DNA of 64,000 nucleotides from a candidate division TA06 bacterium (GCA_016235665.1 JACRJI010000008.1:62001-126000); one strand, 5' to 3'. Shown: positions 16,572 through 27,205, numbered from the stretch's first letter. Program-made: numbers and translations. The notes: generated by a model not told the origin, from the sequence alone.

Positions 16572-19500
16572 ATGATCGAACAAATAAAAATAATCATCCT
16601 TGTCATTGGGCTCATGTCCACCACGGCCGTGGCCCAGATAAAACTTTTAAAGTCGGATGATCGAAACGCTTTGATCTCATGTCAGTTCGCTCCTGCGAAC
16701 TTGGTTCAGAATGACCAGAGACAAACCATTCCATCAATCAAAGGCTGTCAAACACAAGGGGAACCGGGACAACCCATAAGTTTGTATCAGCAGATAATGG
16801 TGGGTGTTCCCCCGAATGCCCGGGTGGAAGTTAAAATGATCTCCGGAGAATATGAAGAATATTCCGGCATCGATCTGGCTCCGGTCCCGTATTTAGAGGC
16901 AATGGGAAAGGACGATCTGGGTGGGTATGTTTATCGCAAGAACGAGAAAGAATATCAAGCCAAGGGATTATCACCGCAAACGAATGTAACACTTCATTCG
17001 CTTGAAATGCTGCGGCGCCACCAAGTTGCATTGATAAAAGTGCATCCTCTTCAATATGATCCAAGCTCAAAAATATTAAGGGTTTATAGCAGGATGCAAG
17101 TACTGGTTACCTGGGATATTACGGGTTATCCCGGAGTTGACATAGATGATGATGTATATGGACCGATCTTGGTCGATCAGATAATCAATTATCAGCAGTC
17201 AAAAAACTGGCTGACGGAATCATCCAAAGCCGGAACCAAGGCCGAAGATTCTTTTGCCGCCACCCCGGTCTGGTATAAATTATCGGTAGTTAACCAGGGA
17301 ATATACCGGCTGGATTACAACTACCTGAAACGTAACGGAATCAATCCTGATATCATAGATCCCCGGACTATAAAGATATTCAACGGTGGATCGCGAGCCT
17401 TTTCAAAATCATACAGCCCGCCAACGGATACGTTAAAACAGATGAATATTTTGGTTAAAGGGGAGCAGGACGGCAAATTTGATGACGGAGACCAGATATT
17501 CTTTTTTGGGCAAAGCTTGGCCGGGTGGGATAAGAACAGCTCCCTGCTTAATGGCCATTACTACAACCCTTATGGCGACACCAACAGCTACTGGCTTTGC
17601 TGGGGCGGTGCTGCCGGCTTAAGGATGACCGAGCGTGACTGTCGTCCAATATCCTCGAATTACCTAACTCCGCAAAGTTTTACCGATACTTTGCATTTTG
17701 AACAGGATGTCTTTAATCCATTCAACTCCGGAGAGCTATGGTATTGGTTAAACATGAAGCGGTTACGGGTGGAAGAATACCGGAACTATAGTCTGCCTTT
17801 TGATTTATCTTATGCTATGCCGGGAACTTTTAAGGTAAAGTTAAACTTCCAGGCTGGAACTGACACTTCCAATATTCACCATCATGTAAACTGGGGGATT
17901 AACGGTATAATCTATAACCAAAAGGTATGGACAGGCAGACCATTTTCTGGATCTTATTCCGATTCTTTAACCCTGCCAGGACTCCCTGCCGCTTCCAATG
18001 TTCTGAATCTGCAATTGGATCGAGACTTTGCAGATACCTTGGATATAGTGTATTTGAACTGGTTTGAAGTTTATTACCGGCGGAGTTATGTGGCTTTAAA
18101 CTATAACTTAAAATTCCGGGCCGATTCACTAATTGGACAACCTTACCGGTTCAACTTGACCGGTTTTGCCAGCGATAGTATGTTGATCCTTGATATCAGC
18201 AACCCCGAAAAGCCGATTAGTATATCAAGCGACAATATCTATCAATCATATTCTGAATTCGAAGATTTCTGGAATAACGAGAGACTTTACTGGGCCGCCT
18301 CCGGTCCCGGATGGAAGAGGCCGGCAAAAATTGAGCCTTATGCGTCTCAGGGCCTAAGGCAAAATTATTTAAATGTTAATTATCTGGTGATAACCGCAGA
18401 TGAGTTCTGGTCCCAGGCCCGGGCTTTACTGGCGATGCATTCCAGCGAGGCCAGACTGCAGCCTATGGCGGCGGTAAAACTTTCCTGGATATACAATGAA
18501 TTCAGCTTTGGCTTAAAAGATCCCTCGGCCATACGCAAATTCCTTGATTATATTTACCTGAACTCTGAGCAGACCAGTCCCCAAAGATGCCTTTTATTCG
18601 GTGATGGCAGTTACGATTACCGGGAGATAGACAAAACCTGGGGGCGGCATAATTTTATTCCCACTCATCAGGAAGATGGATTAAGGCTGGAGTTGGGTGA
18701 ATATCTATTTGATTCATACGACGATTGGTATGTACGTTTAAATAATGCAAACCTTCCACAGCTTATATTGGCCAGGATACCTGCTAAAAATGCCGATGAA
18801 GCCTGGACGGTGTTAGCCAAATCCTCCCGTTATAAAGCAGCTACCGGTGATCTTCAGTGGCGAAATCGTGCGATATTAATGGCCGATGATGAATTTAAAG
18901 CCGGGGGAGTATATGCCATCGATGAAGAGGATCATACTGCTTATTCTGAATATCTGGCAAAAAATGTTTTGCCGAGCAGTTACGATATAACAAAAGTTTA
19001 TGGGGCAATGCGGGAATATCCCAGGGGTTCGGATGGATTCAAACCTGATGCTCGCAATGCCCTGATCGGTTATTGGAACCAGGGAGCCGCAATCATAAAC
19101 TTCTTTGGACACGGTGCCTATTGGGTCTGGGGACATGAGCATTATTTTATGGATACCGATGTGTCTAACTTATCCAACGGTGATAAACTTCCTTTTGTAA
19201 TTATGGGTACCTGTGGAACGAGCAGGTTTGATATGGGCAGTCGCGAGTCAATCGGTACATCCCTGGTTGTTAAGAGTGGCGGGGGAGCCATTGCTACTGT
19301 GGGCGCTACCCGGGGGACATATTCTGACGGGAATTTTAACCTATCCAGGGGAATTTATGACAATATATTTACAGCTTCATATGATCTGGGACAAGCATTT
19401 TATAGCAGCAAAATTTCCACTGGTGGCAATTCACTTTACTCTCTAATGGGAGATCCGGCCCTGTGCTTGTCAAAACCAAACGGAGTTTGTAGTCTGGCCT

Positions 19501-20516
19501 TAAGCGATGATACCCTTAAAAGCCGGGGGCGTTATTCGGTAAATGGAATAATTAGCGGGTTGCCAGGATCTTTTAACGGTCAGGCATTGCTTACTATTTA
19601 TGATGCCCCCCGGACTGATTGTTCAGTACTTACACCAACGTTGACATTCACGGTACCAGGCAAACCAATAATCAGGTTTGGATCTGCTGTCCAAGACGAT
19701 AGCTTATATGCCAGTTTTATTCTGCCTAATATGACTTCGATTCGAGCGGAAAGCTTGGTGGTTGATAGCGCCCGTGTGAGTGTTTATGCATGGAACACAA
19801 GCTTTGATGCCAGTGGCGTTTTGGGCGGTAATCTTTGGCTGGGAGGGGCGGTGGCTCCGGATACTTCCGGCAACGCTAAACCTGTCATAGAAGTGTGGAA
19901 CAATGGCGTCAAATTGACCGATGGGGATATAGTGGGTAAATCATCACAATTGACTGTTAAAGCAAGCGATGACAGGGGGCTTAATATTATTTCCTTTTTA
20001 ACCAGCCAAACAGATCAGTTGCAGCTGGTTGTTGACGATAAGCTTCCCGTGTATTGTCTTGGTGCAGATTTTGTTTTTGACAATGGCAGTACCGTTTCAG
20101 GGCAGGCTGTTTGGCCCGTTGCGACCAATGCCGGTCTACACAAATTCAAATTCTCAGTTTACGATTTGGCATCAAATAAAGGTGTTTTGGAAATTAAACT
20201 GAATGTCCTATCTTCATCCGGTGAAAATAAGATAGACGGTGTTTATAATTATCCCAACCCCTTCAAGCAAAACACTTGTTTCACTTTTAATTTGTATCAA
20301 GAAGGCGATGTAACCATAAATATATATACCATCGCCGGCAGGATGATAAAAACCCTGGTTCAAACCGGCCGAAGCTTCGGTTATAATCAAATATACTGGG
20401 ACGGACGCGATGCCGATGGCGGTTCCTTGGCCAATGGCGTTTATTTCTATAAAATATCGGTCCGGGGGGCAGCCGGAGAGGCCAGCAAAATCGGTAAATT
20501 AGTAGTAATGAAATAA
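16572..20516 (+). CDS. PorU-like C25 (gingipain-family) peptidase with T9SS sorting domain
   Basis: A 1314-residue exported cysteine peptidase. A signal peptide (IIILVIGLMSTTAVAQ) is followed by a C25 propeptide-like region (QIMVGVPPNARVEVKM), beta domains, and the catalytic domain with His847 in NFFGHGAYWVWG and Cys881 in MGTCGTSRFD. The last 85 residues are a FlgD-like Por sorting domain (YNYPNPFKQNTCFTFNL to GKLVVMK). PorU is the T9SS sortase that removes this domain from cargo and attaches cargo to the surface; the PorV-like gene directly downstream favours that role over a simple gingipain. The ATG at 16572 is used because a longer frame (TTG at 16515) would be read through the terminator hairpin. 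No Shine-Dalgarno is visible. Confidence 0.85.
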   Translation: MIEQIKIIILVIGLMSTTAVAQIKLLKSDDRNALISCQFAPANLVQNDQRQTIPSIKGCQTQGEPGQPISLYQQIMVGVPPNARVEVKMISGEYEEYSGIDLAPVPYLEAMGKDDLGGYVYRKNEKEYQAKGLSPQTNVTLHSLEMLRRHQVALIKVHPLQYDPSSKILRVYSRMQVLVTWDITGYPGVDIDDDVYGPILVDQIINYQQSKNWLTESSKAGTKAEDSFAATPVWYKLSVVNQGIYRLDYNYLKRNGINPDIIDPRTIKIFNGGSRAFSKSYSPPTDTLKQMNILVKGEQDGKFDDGDQIFFFGQSLAGWDKNSSLLNGHYYNPYGDTNSYWLCWGGAAGLRMTERDCRPISSNYLTPQSFTDTLHFEQDVFNPFNSGELWYWLNMKRLRVEEYRNYSLPFDLSYAMPGTFKVKLNFQAGTDTSNIHHHVNWGINGIIYNQKVWTGRPFSGSYSDSLTLPGLPAASNVLNLQLDRDFADTLDIVYLNWFEVYYRRSYVALNYNLKFRADSLIGQPYRFNLTGFASDSMLILDISNPEKPISISSDNIYQSYSEFEDFWNNERLYWAASGPGWKRPAKIEPYASQGLRQNYLNVNYLVITADEFWSQARALLAMHSSEARLQPMAAVKLSWIYNEFSFGLKDPSAIRKFLDYIYLNSEQTSPQRCLLFGDGSYDYREIDKTWGRHNFIPTHQEDGLRLELGEYLFDSYDDWYVRLNNANLPQLILARIPAKNADEAWTVLAKSSRYKAATGDLQWRNRAILMADDEFKAGGVYAIDEEDHTAYSEYLAKNVLPSSYDITKVYGAMREYPRGSDGFKPDARNALIGYWNQGAAIINFFGHGAYWVWGHEHYFMDTDVSNLSNGDKLPFVIMGTCGTSRFDMGSRESIGTSLVVKSGGGAIATVGATRGTYSDGNFNLSRGIYDNIFTASYDLGQAFYSSKISTGGNSLYSLMGDPALCLSKPNGVCSLALSDDTLKSRGRYSVNGIISGLPGSFNGQALLTIYDAPRTDCSVLTPTLTFTVPGKPIIRFGSAVQDDSLYASFILPNMTSIRAESLVVDSARVSVYAWNTSFDASGVLGGNLWLGGAVAPDTSGNAKPVIEVWNNGVKLTDGDIVGKSSQLTVKASDDRGLNIISFLTSQTDQLQLVVDDKLPVYCLGADFVFDNGSTVSGQAVWPVATNAGLHKFKFSVYDLASNKGVLEIKLNVLSSSGENKIDGVYNYPNPFKQNTCFTFNLYQEGDVTINIYTIAGRMIKTLVQTGRSFGYNQIYWDGRDADGGSLANGVYFYKISVRGAAGEASKIGKLVVMK

Positions 20517-20547
20517 TCAGTTTAAGAATCAACAGGAGAGAAAAGAA

Positions 20548-23061
20548 ATGCATCCCACCAGAAACAGAATACTAATGTTGGCAGCGGTGATATTACTGTC
20601 GTTCACCTATGCCTGGGCCATATCAGAAGGAGGAGCCATATTTTTGATGATCCGGCCCGGCGCCCGTCCCAGCGGTATGGGCAGCGCCTTTTGCGCCATT
20701 GCCGACGATGCCACCGCTACCTATTATAATCCGGCGGGCCTGGCTTTTTTAAAAAGGAACGATCCTCTGCTGAATTACCAGGATATTAAGGATTGGAACA
20801 GGTTCTTGAATAGTTTCAAGGATTCACCGGAGGGCAGTGCTTTTGCCTGGGCTGATCTTAGTGATCCTGAAGGTATGATAATAACGCTTTCCGGCTTACC
20901 GCTGCTGTCTCAAGGCGATATTGCGGACTGGAACAAACTTTTGATCATGCTGGCTGATACCTCGGGCATGGTGAATAAAAATATTTTACCTCAGTTATCC
21001 GAAGATGCCAGAGCCATAATCTCAGGGCATCAGCCAGGCGATATTTTGGATAACCAAGCAAAATCAATTTTTATTTATGCTCTGAATAAAGCGATAAATA
21101 ATCAGGACACCTATAAGAAGTCTGGCTGTGGTGATGCCGCCATCCCGGAAGCAGCGTCACGCATCCTGGCCAAATACCGGATGATCCCGGACAGCTTGGG
21201 ATTTTTGGTCTCAAACATTTCAGACCCCCAGGGACTGGCCCAAAAGATCAAAGGTCGGGCCGATCCGGTTTCCCAGTATATTTACGGCAAGATGGCGGGA
21301 AAAGACAAGATCATTTTATCCCGGAAATATCAGGACAAGAATTCCGATAGCCTGAAGTCAATCTTAGCCGCTGCTTTAAACAATGTCTGCCGGCAGGCTG
21401 ATTTTTACAATGACAATAGATTTAAAAATGTAAAATTAAAGCCAGGGACTTTATCCTTATCCGGCAAAAAACTCAGCGGCGGGGCACTTTACTCCTGGAA
21501 TCAGGACCTGTTGCTTCAGGCTTATCCCAGTTTGTTACATATCCAAACTGCCGAACTTTCATTGGAAGATCTCCGGCTGCTTAACCGGAAAGCTTTGGAA
21601 TGTATGTTTGAAGGTGCCATTATGTCTTATCCCAGCATAAATATAAATAATACCCTGGCAGGTTATCTCAGAGAGAAAACTGGCGAGACCATTGACCAGA
21701 TTTTTCTACAATACAAAGGCGAAGGCCCCATAGCCGAAGCAGAGCAAAGACTTTGGCTGGATGAGATCAACAAAAATGTCCTGACTGACACTCAACTGGT
21801 AAACCAGCCGGCACCGGGGGGGCGAAAATCCGGCCAATACCTGCAAAACCTGATTAAACGCGGACCAACAAAAAATCCAGCCGTTTTAAACCGGGCCCTG
21901 CTGGCCGGGTATTACCCGGAATGGTTTGGGGCCGCTAAAAATGAATCCAATCCTTTCCAGTACATCAAAAGTTTGATGGAGCCGAGCGCCCTGGCCGAAT
22001 TGGACAACCATTTTAGTGGCCAGGGAGTTTCCAGTGAGGGCCGGCAGTTATTATTGGCCGGCCTGAATCTGATTATATCCAGACCAGATTTTTACCAGAA
22101 GGAACAGTGGGCAGATTATCCGGTACCAGCCGAAGCCCAGGAACTAGTGCTGGATCTATTGGCAGAAGGCACCGGGAATTTGAACCTGAACGATCTGCGC
22201 AAACTGAACCGGACTATGCTGGAAGCATTATACCCTTCTGAATTGGTAAAGATCGGCCAGGATAAAAGCTATGCCTCACTTATGCATTCGCCCTGGCTTT
22301 CCGAGATCTGGTCCGATGTTGGCGACATGTACTATGAATACATCTCTTATGTTCAGCCCTACAAGGATTGGGGAGTATTCGGAGGCAGTGTCATCTTTAT
22401 ATCCGAGGGAACCAGCCAGCATACCGGAAGTTTAGGGGAAGATTATGGCGAGTTCTCCAGCTACGAATTCTCCCCGATACTTTCATACGGCAATGAGATT
22501 TTTAAAGACCTGGCCGGCGGAGTTAACCTGAAACTGATCCATTCCCATCTGGCGCCCTTCGGGGCGGAAGGAAGCCAGGGCAAGGGCGTGGCCACCACCT
22601 GGGCTTTGGATTTTGGCCTGCTGTACCATGGGCCTTTTAAGGGATTGTCCTTTGGCAGCAATCTTCAGAACATCGGGCCTAAGCTGGTCTATATAGATGC
22701 CGAACAGGCCGACCCGCTTTCACGGAACATCCGGGTCGGCACCGCCTATAAGATACTGGACGGCCGCTGGGCCAAGCTTACCGCGGCGTATGACATTACC
22801 AAGATGCTGGTGGTTAATGACCGTCCCTGGAAGGAAGAACTTAAGGAGTCAGTCCAGCATGCCGGCATAGAATACCAGTACACAGGAGCGGCAGAACTGG
22901 GACTGCGCGCCGGGTATGTGTATGACGAGGCAGGCAAGATCAAAGGCTCAACCTATGGCTTTGGGGTGGGCTACAAGAAAATCCAGTTTGATTTCGGAAT
23001 GGAGCCCGGAGGCGAATTGCAGAAATACAATAAAAAATTCTCACTTTCTGTCGAGTTATAA
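20548..23061 (+). CDS. PorV-like outer-membrane barrel with a large helical insert
   Basis: An 837-residue protein. The signal peptide and residues 25-70 (GGAIFLMIRPGARPSGMGSA, DDATATYYNPAGLAFL) and the part from about residue 590 (YYEYISYVQPYKDWGVFGGS) to the end match the PorV/UPF0164 barrel family, which carries T9SS cargo to the PorU sortase. Between them about 515 residues are inserted (DNA 20758-22310). The insert is helical and polar and contains an internal duplication: DFY...LSLEDLRLLNRKALE near 280-350 and DFY...LNLNDLRKLNRTMLE near 510-560. Ordinary PorV is about 350-400 residues. AGGAGAG precedes the ATG. The insert has no recognisable fold. Confidence 0.8.
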   Translation: MHPTRNRILMLAAVILLSFTYAWAISEGGAIFLMIRPGARPSGMGSAFCAIADDATATYYNPAGLAFLKRNDPLLNYQDIKDWNRFLNSFKDSPEGSAFAWADLSDPEGMIITLSGLPLLSQGDIADWNKLLIMLADTSGMVNKNILPQLSEDARAIISGHQPGDILDNQAKSIFIYALNKAINNQDTYKKSGCGDAAIPEAASRILAKYRMIPDSLGFLVSNISDPQGLAQKIKGRADPVSQYIYGKMAGKDKIILSRKYQDKNSDSLKSILAAALNNVCRQADFYNDNRFKNVKLKPGTLSLSGKKLSGGALYSWNQDLLLQAYPSLLHIQTAELSLEDLRLLNRKALECMFEGAIMSYPSININNTLAGYLREKTGETIDQIFLQYKGEGPIAEAEQRLWLDEINKNVLTDTQLVNQPAPGGRKSGQYLQNLIKRGPTKNPAVLNRALLAGYYPEWFGAAKNESNPFQYIKSLMEPSALAELDNHFSGQGVSSEGRQLLLAGLNLIISRPDFYQKEQWADYPVPAEAQELVLDLLAEGTGNLNLNDLRKLNRTMLEALYPSELVKIGQDKSYASLMHSPWLSEIWSDVGDMYYEYISYVQPYKDWGVFGGSVIFISEGTSQHTGSLGEDYGEFSSYEFSPILSYGNEIFKDLAGGVNLKLIHSHLAPFGAEGSQGKGVATTWALDFGLLYHGPFKGLSFGSNLQNIGPKLVYIDAEQADPLSRNIRVGTAYKILDGRWAKLTAAYDITKMLVVNDRPWKEELKESVQHAGIEYQYTGAAELGLRAGYVYDEAGKIKGSTYGFGVGYKKIQFDFGMEPGGELQKYNKKFSLSVEL

Positions 23062-23062
23062 T

Positions 23063-26000
23063 ATGACGGTTGCACTTTTTAAACGCCGCCGGCTGGAACT
23101 ATCGTGTCTATTGATCCTTACGGCATTAACCTCTGCGGGTGCCGGAGACCTGCAGGATATAAAACAGCAATGGAAAACCTCCCGGCCGATTTTGGAAAAG
23201 ATCAAGCAGCAGCCCCGCCAGTACCGGGATGCCGTGTCAAAAATGAACCTGTTGGGCCGGGGTCGGGCATTTGCCAAATTAAAAGGGCTGAACAAACATG
23301 CGGTTCAGGACACCATTCGCGTTCTGGCAATTAAAGCCCAGTTCCAGCTGGATGATGACGCCAACACCGCCGGTAACGGGCATTTCGATTACACCGGCAA
23401 CGGTCAGCCGATGTACATCGGCGGCAACTACCTTAACGGACATAACCTGGATTATGAGCCGCCACATGACAGCTTGTACATCCATAATCAGATGCTGGCC
23501 TTGCGCAACTATTACCTGGCTGTATCCGATGGACAATTGTACATAGAGTTTGAACAATGGCCAAAAGCCGATACATCTGCGTACATCTTACCCCACCAAA
23601 TGTCATTTTACAGTGATTTTTACAACGGGGGAGCGAATTGGGGAGCGGGGTTGTATGTCCTGCTGAGGGATGCATTGGAAGCAGCCGGCAGCGACAGTTG
23701 CAGTTTTAGCACCGGAAGCGGGTCAGCCAAAGTCCCCAAAGCAGTGATGATATTCCATGCAGGATCTTGCTGGCAGACCGATCCGTACGGTGCAGACATC
23801 CCGTCAGTGTTCTTGCAGATGGATAGTTCCAGTCCCATCATTGTCAAGGCCGGGGCTGATACCATCTACGAAGGAATCATTGACGCCGAGACACAAAGCC
23901 AGGACGGGATGGTGCTCGGTTCGCAGGGCGAAATAGCTCACGAATTCGGTCATCAGTTGGGCCTGCCGGATCTCTATGATTATTCCATGTACTCGGTGGG
24001 CTTGGGAGAATGGGAATTGATGTCCTGGGGTTCGTGGAACATGAACGCCTATGTGCCGCCGCATCTTTCGGCCTGGTGCAAGGTATTTTTGGGGTGGTCT
24101 GAGCCTAAGACCTTGGAGCCAGGCGCGGACGCTACGGTTGCCTTTGACTGGGTGGCCAAGGACCCGGATGCCATCGTGAAAATACCCATTAATTCCCACG
24201 AGTATTATCTGATCGAGAACCGGCGGGCCTGGGTGGATCCCAACAGCGTCATCTCCGATTCTGCCTCGGCCGATTCCAACGGAGCCAGGGTATGGCGTAA
24301 CGGAGTCTTGATTAAAGTAAACGACTACGACATGTCCCTGCCGTTTGAACTGGACGCCGGCGGATTATTGGTATATCATGTGGACGAAAATCTCATCAGC
24401 CAAAGATGGTATGACAACAGCCTGGAGACGGGGGACATTAAGGCCATCTATCTGCTGGAGGCTGACCATGTTCAGGATCTGCAGCGCTGGGGCGGATCTC
24501 CTTATTCCACCTATGCCAGCCCCTACGACGCATATTATGCCGGCAACAACGACCGGCTGGATGACGGCAGCGACCCGGCCACGATAGCCAATGACGGTTC
24601 GTATACCCATATTTCCGTATCCGGTATTACTGTCCCATCCGTGAGCATGAGCGCCAGGGTCAAGGTCGGATGGAGCCTGCCGGGTTTTCCTTATGATCTG
24701 GGGCAGACGGTGGACTGGAACAGCGCCAATTATGCGGTCTTGGGTGATACCACGGTTTTAATCATACCCGGCAACGATGGCAGGGTATATGCCGTGATGT
24801 CCAACGGCCAGGGTTTGTTCAATAGAGATACAATATTGGTATTGTTGGGTAGCGATACTGTCAAAGTAAGAGCTGAATATGCCAGAGTGTCAGGCAATAT
24901 TTATTCTTCTCCTGCAATAGGAGACGTCAATAAAGACGGCCGGCCCGAAGTATTTGTGTCCTCGGCTGATTCGTTAACCCAGGGTTCTGTTTGGGGTTTT
25001 AGCTTTGACTATCATAGTGAAACGGAAATTACACCAAACGCCAATTCATATACCTTAAATAGAGCGGATCTGCTTGATAGCTTTCCCGTTTTTACCAAGG
25101 GCCCGATATTTTCATCGCCCACTTTGGCAGATATTGACGGTGATGATACTTTGGAAATAATGGTTGCGTGTGATGACAAAAAACTTTATGCCTGGCGCTT
25201 TAACGGAAGCCTTGTGTCAGGTTATCCAAAAGATCTGGCAATGGAGACCAGGGCCACCCCTTCGGCAGCCGAGTTGTATGCCAATTCTCCTGGTTCTGAG
25301 GTAATGATCCTTTCAGGGGATAGCCGGGTTTTCGCTCTGGCTGACAGCGGAAAAGATTTGTCTGGTTTCCCTGCATTGTCGCCATGGGTGGATTGGGCGT
25401 CGGCTTCCACCGCTGTTGGTGACATCAACCGGGACGGAAACCCCGAGATAGTGGCCTGTCCTAAAAATCAAATAACTGTTTTGGATAAACTGGGCCGTAC
25501 CGTTTCCGGCTGGCCGGTATCCCACGACCAGACTGCAATAACCACTCCGGCCCTGGGCGATTTAGACGGAGACGGTTATCTGGAAATAGTGGTAGCCATC
25601 GGAGTCAAGCTTTACGCCTATAATTATAACGGGACCCTGATCTCTGGTTTCCCAAAAGTGATATCCGAATCCCTGAATGTCCAATCTTCTCCGGTGTTGG
25701 CCGATGTGAACAACGACGATCTGCAGGAGATAGTCATCGGCTCGCCAGATGGAAGGATATATGCCTTCAAAGGCAACGGTACCGATGCCCCAGGATTTCC
25801 TTTGACAGTTGGCGGCAAAGTACTTTCCACCCCGCTGCTGACAGACCTTGACGGAGACAGTTCTGATATCGAACTGGCCGTGGGTTGCGATGACGGCAAT
25901 TTGTATGTCTGGAGCATCGGGTCGCCTGTAACTGTAACCCGCCTTCATTGGCCTATGTTCTGCGGCAATCAGGCCCATACCGGGTTTATTGACTGGGACC

Positions 26001-26311
26001 CGGCTCTGCGCGCTTTGTCTGCCAAGTCAGGGGAACTGATAAAGAACGCCTACGTTTATCCCAGCCCGGCCCGGGGCGACCACGCAAAGATCAGGTTTTT
26101 CCTGGAAAATAACGCGGAAGTAGATGTCAAGATATTCAATCTGGCCGGAGAGCTGGTCCGCCAGTACAGCCAGCCGGGGCAGGCCATGACCGAAAACGAG
26201 GTTGTCTGGAGCCTGGAGCAAATAGCGTCCGGCGTTTACATCATCAGGGTGGAGGCCAATGACGGAACGAATGCAATAGTAAAAACCTGCAAAGCGGCGG
26301 TGATAAAATGA
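23063..26311 (+). CDS. Secreted M6-family metalloprotease with FG-GAP repeats and T9SS sorting domain
   Basis: A 1082-residue exported zinc protease of the immune-inhibitor-A (M6) type. The signal peptide is followed by a propeptide, then the catalytic motif GEIAHEFGHQLGLPDLYD (His293, Glu294, His297) and the Met-turn-like WELMSWGSWN. Residues 600-970 carry six or more FG-GAP/VCBS-type calcium-binding repeats (GDVNKDGRPE, ADIDGDDTLE, GDINRDGNPE, GDLDGDGYLE, ADVNNDDLQE). The C-terminal 85 residues are a Por sorting domain (VYPSPARGDHAKIRFF to CKAAVIK). The ATG at 23063 is 1 nt after the PorV-like stop; a longer frame only re-reads that gene. Likely a cargo of the PorU/PorV system encoded upstream. 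Confidence 0.9.
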   Translation: MTVALFKRRRLELSCLLILTALTSAGAGDLQDIKQQWKTSRPILEKIKQQPRQYRDAVSKMNLLGRGRAFAKLKGLNKHAVQDTIRVLAIKAQFQLDDDANTAGNGHFDYTGNGQPMYIGGNYLNGHNLDYEPPHDSLYIHNQMLALRNYYLAVSDGQLYIEFEQWPKADTSAYILPHQMSFYSDFYNGGANWGAGLYVLLRDALEAAGSDSCSFSTGSGSAKVPKAVMIFHAGSCWQTDPYGADIPSVFLQMDSSSPIIVKAGADTIYEGIIDAETQSQDGMVLGSQGEIAHEFGHQLGLPDLYDYSMYSVGLGEWELMSWGSWNMNAYVPPHLSAWCKVFLGWSEPKTLEPGADATVAFDWVAKDPDAIVKIPINSHEYYLIENRRAWVDPNSVISDSASADSNGARVWRNGVLIKVNDYDMSLPFELDAGGLLVYHVDENLISQRWYDNSLETGDIKAIYLLEADHVQDLQRWGGSPYSTYASPYDAYYAGNNDRLDDGSDPATIANDGSYTHISVSGITVPSVSMSARVKVGWSLPGFPYDLGQTVDWNSANYAVLGDTTVLIIPGNDGRVYAVMSNGQGLFNRDTILVLLGSDTVKVRAEYARVSGNIYSSPAIGDVNKDGRPEVFVSSADSLTQGSVWGFSFDYHSETEITPNANSYTLNRADLLDSFPVFTKGPIFSSPTLADIDGDDTLEIMVACDDKKLYAWRFNGSLVSGYPKDLAMETRATPSAAELYANSPGSEVMILSGDSRVFALADSGKDLSGFPALSPWVDWASASTAVGDINRDGNPEIVACPKNQITVLDKLGRTVSGWPVSHDQTAITTPALGDLDGDGYLEIVVAIGVKLYAYNYNGTLISGFPKVISESLNVQSSPVLADVNNDDLQEIVIGSPDGRIYAFKGNGTDAPGFPLTVGGKVLSTPLLTDLDGDSSDIELAVGCDDGNLYVWSIGSPVTVTRLHWPMFCGNQAHTGFIDWDPALRALSAKSGELIKNAYVYPSPARGDHAKIRFFLENNAEVDVKIFNLAGELVRQYSQPGQAMTENEVVWSLEQIASGVYIIRVEANDGTNAIVKTCKAAVIK

Positions 26312-27111
26312 AAAACACATTATTTATAACAGGTCTGCTTTCACTTTGCTTCTGTCAGGCATATGGTCAGGCGGGGCTGTCTTCTGCAAACTCAAAAGCA
26401 GGTGCTGCTCCCGTTATCAATAAAACAGTCAATGATACATCTGTATCTGCGGTGACAGATACCACCAGTAAAAGTATTGTTTCAAGGAAACTAAGAAAAT
26501 CAGCCCGCAAGGCCTTCTTCCTTTCTTTACTGGTTCCTGGTTCTGGTGAGTACTATGCGGGACAGAAAGGATACACCAAAGGTTTTGTGGCCGCCGAAGC
26601 AGTGATCTGGTCGGCCGCCTGGTACAACAACTACCAGGGCAATATGCGGCGCCGTGACTATATTGCATATGCTGCCCAGAAAGCCGGTTCCAATTCCGGA
26701 AGGGATGACGATTTTTATTACCAGAACGTTTATGAATGGCCCAACAGTTACTGGTACAACGAGGACCAATGGCGGCAGGCCAGGGAGCTGTATCCTTACG
26801 ATCCGGCTGCTCAGCAGGCTTATGTGTCAGATAAATTGTATTCGCCAGAAGATTCATGGGCCTGGCAAAACTACGACCAATGGTATTATTACCGGGGTCT
26901 AAGGGTCAGAAGCCGTAATTACCTGCACCGGATCAGTTATTCGGTGGGCGCTTCCTTTCTTAACCACATGCTTTCGGCGGTCAATGCCGCCAGGCTGGCC
27001 AAAAGATTCAACAAACAGAGGACTAAATTGACTCAGGGGCCGGATTGGCGCATGGAATGCTATTCCTACCAGCCGGAAACAATTACCCTGACTTTTTCAC
27101 GCAGTTTTTAG
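26308..27111 (+). CDS. Exported DUF5683-like protein
   Basis: A 267-residue exported protein. After a signal peptide and a Ser/Thr/Ala-rich stretch comes SARKAFFLSLLVPGSGEYYAGQKGYTKG, the pattern of DUF5683-type proteins of the FCB group. A Tyr/Trp-rich middle (YYQNVYEWPNSYWYNEDQW) and a final hydrophobic segment (SVGASFLNHMLSAVNAARLA) follow. It ends with an outer-membrane-like TFSRSF. Its start overlaps the protease stop by 4 nt (ATGA). Function unknown; the operon position suggests an envelope role linked to secretion. Confidence 0.7.
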   Translation: MKNTLFITGLLSLCFCQAYGQAGLSSANSKAGAAPVINKTVNDTSVSAVTDTTSKSIVSRKLRKSARKAFFLSLLVPGSGEYYAGQKGYTKGFVAAEAVIWSAAWYNNYQGNMRRRDYIAYAAQKAGSNSGRDDDFYYQNVYEWPNSYWYNEDQWRQARELYPYDPAAQQAYVSDKLYSPEDSWAWQNYDQWYYYRGLRVRSRNYLHRISYSVGASFLNHMLSAVNAARLAKRFNKQRTKLTQGPDWRMECYSYQPETITLTFSRSF

Positions 27112-27139
27112 GAAAGGTGTTTTAAAAAAAAACCAGATT

Positions 27140-27179
27140 ATCCTCCGTCAGCTGAAAATAGATCAGGCCGGAGGATTTT
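27140..27179 (+). terminator. Intrinsic terminator after the DUF5683-like gene
   Basis: ATCCTCCG (27140-27147) pairs with CGGAGGAT (27169-27176), with an inner CTGA/TCAG helix, followed by TTTT. A run of A residues lies upstream (27123-27132), so it could also work on the minus strand. Confidence 0.75.
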
Positions 27180-27205
27180 CTGTATAATGTAAAGGGATGA
27201 AATAT

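Noticed and set aside
22916-23062. Longer start for the M6 protease
   Set aside because: It re-reads the end of the PorV-like gene out of frame; ATG 23063 follows the stop and starts a signal peptide.
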